Positions 6,768-6,961 of a DNA stretch of 6,961 nt are shown piece by piece (within the stretch, counting starts at the first letter, position 1; each line of letters starts with the position of its first letter). Below the pieces are notes generated by a model that was not told where the DNA came from, did not search any database, and was given only the letters and a program-made list of their open reading frames with translations. The position numbers and the translations under genes are program-made. This stretch comes from Clostridia bacterium (GTDB taxonomy: Bacteria > Bacillota > Clostridia > Saccharofermentanales > Saccharofermentanaceae), in assembly GCA_017881645.1 (NCBI GenBank), contig JADGQQ010000111.1, positions 1 through 6,961 of the forward strand. Reading direction: 5' to 3'.

Positions 6768-6814
6768 CGCAATGTGTAATTGACTTCAGCATCAGATATA
6801 AAGGGAAAACAATT

Positions 6815-6961
6815 ATGAGCGAATCCTTATCCGTTTCCGACCGCACGCATAAGCGCAGATGGATCATCCTGATCCTTATCAATATCGTCATATTCATGAG
6901 CACGCTCGACAGCAGCATTGTCAACGTGGCGCTCCCGACCATGGCCGATCAGCTCGGCGTC
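6815..6961 (+). CDS. MFS drug-efflux transporter, DHA2 (EmrB/QacA) type, 5' part
   Basis: Forty-nine codons are visible before the window ends. A short basic N terminus with HKRRW (12-16) leads into the first membrane helix at about residues 17-36. It contains FMSTLDSSIVNVALPTMADQ, the first-helix signature of 14-helix DHA2 proton-driven multidrug exporters, in which the acidic residue (Asp32) is conserved. The start at 6815 is supported by AAAGGG ending 9 nt upstream and by the match to the family's usual N terminus. The substrate cannot be told from this fragment. The gene is divergent from the 85-residue gene and has a promoter with an operator-like dyad, as expected for an inducible efflux pump. 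Confidence 0.9.
   Translation, partial: MSESLSVSDRTHKRRWIILILINIVIFMSTLDSSIVNVALPTMADQLGV

Noticed and set aside
6559..6942. Minus-strand frame of 127 codons overlapping the 85-residue gene by ATGA
   Set aside because: Its first part is antisense to the MFS gene and the rest spans two promoters and the ribosome binding site of the 85-residue gene; the product is AT-driven low-complexity sequence.

Overview
The window looks like chromosomal DNA from a Gram-positive, Clostridia-like member of the Bacillota. The grounds are strong GGAGG-type ribosome binding sites, a lipoprotein signal with a Leu-Thr-Ala-Cys lipobox, a DUF4153 membrane protein of the kind common in Bacillota, and a single-HMA copper ATPase. 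This is an inference from style and gene content; nothing in the window fixes the genus.

Layout, left to right. Positions 1-142 hold the start of a probable minus-strand gene that runs off the left edge, behind a near-consensus promoter (TTGACA, 17 bp, TATAGT) with a dyad over its start point. Positions 220-1992 (minus) encode a DUF4153 membrane protein. Its promoter's -35 box contains the stop codon of the gene upstream. Positions 2104-4344 (minus) encode CopA, a Cu(+)-exporting P-type ATPase with a GTG start, a strong ribosome binding site and a tandem 13-bp direct repeat in its upstream region. Positions 4403-4585 are a spacer that is GC-rich in its right part and is not explained. Positions 4586-5926 (minus) encode a secreted lipoprotein with a divergent subtilisin (S8) domain. 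Positions 5927-6304 carry no convincing gene, but include short repeats and a good minus-strand terminator at about 6179-6229. Positions 6305-6562 (minus) encode an 85-residue protein of unknown function with its own strong promoter. From 6815 a divergent plus-strand MFS drug-efflux transporter (DHA2/EmrB-QacA type) runs off the right edge.

How they work together: five of the six genes are on the minus strand, but promoters, the terminator and spacers suggest mostly separate transcription units rather than one operon. CopA has no adjacent CsoR, CopY or CopZ. The S8-like lipoprotein and the DUF4153 protein both act at the membrane or outside the cell, but nothing ties either to copper. The 85-residue gene and the transporter share a divergent promoter region and might be co-regulated.

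I see no CRISPR array, tRNA, rRNA, insertion sequence or phage gene. I do not see clear evidence of a previously undescribed multi-gene system. The points most worth a second look are the unknown 85-residue gene, the divergent S8 lipoprotein, the repeat in front of copA and the operator-like dyad in front of the transporter.
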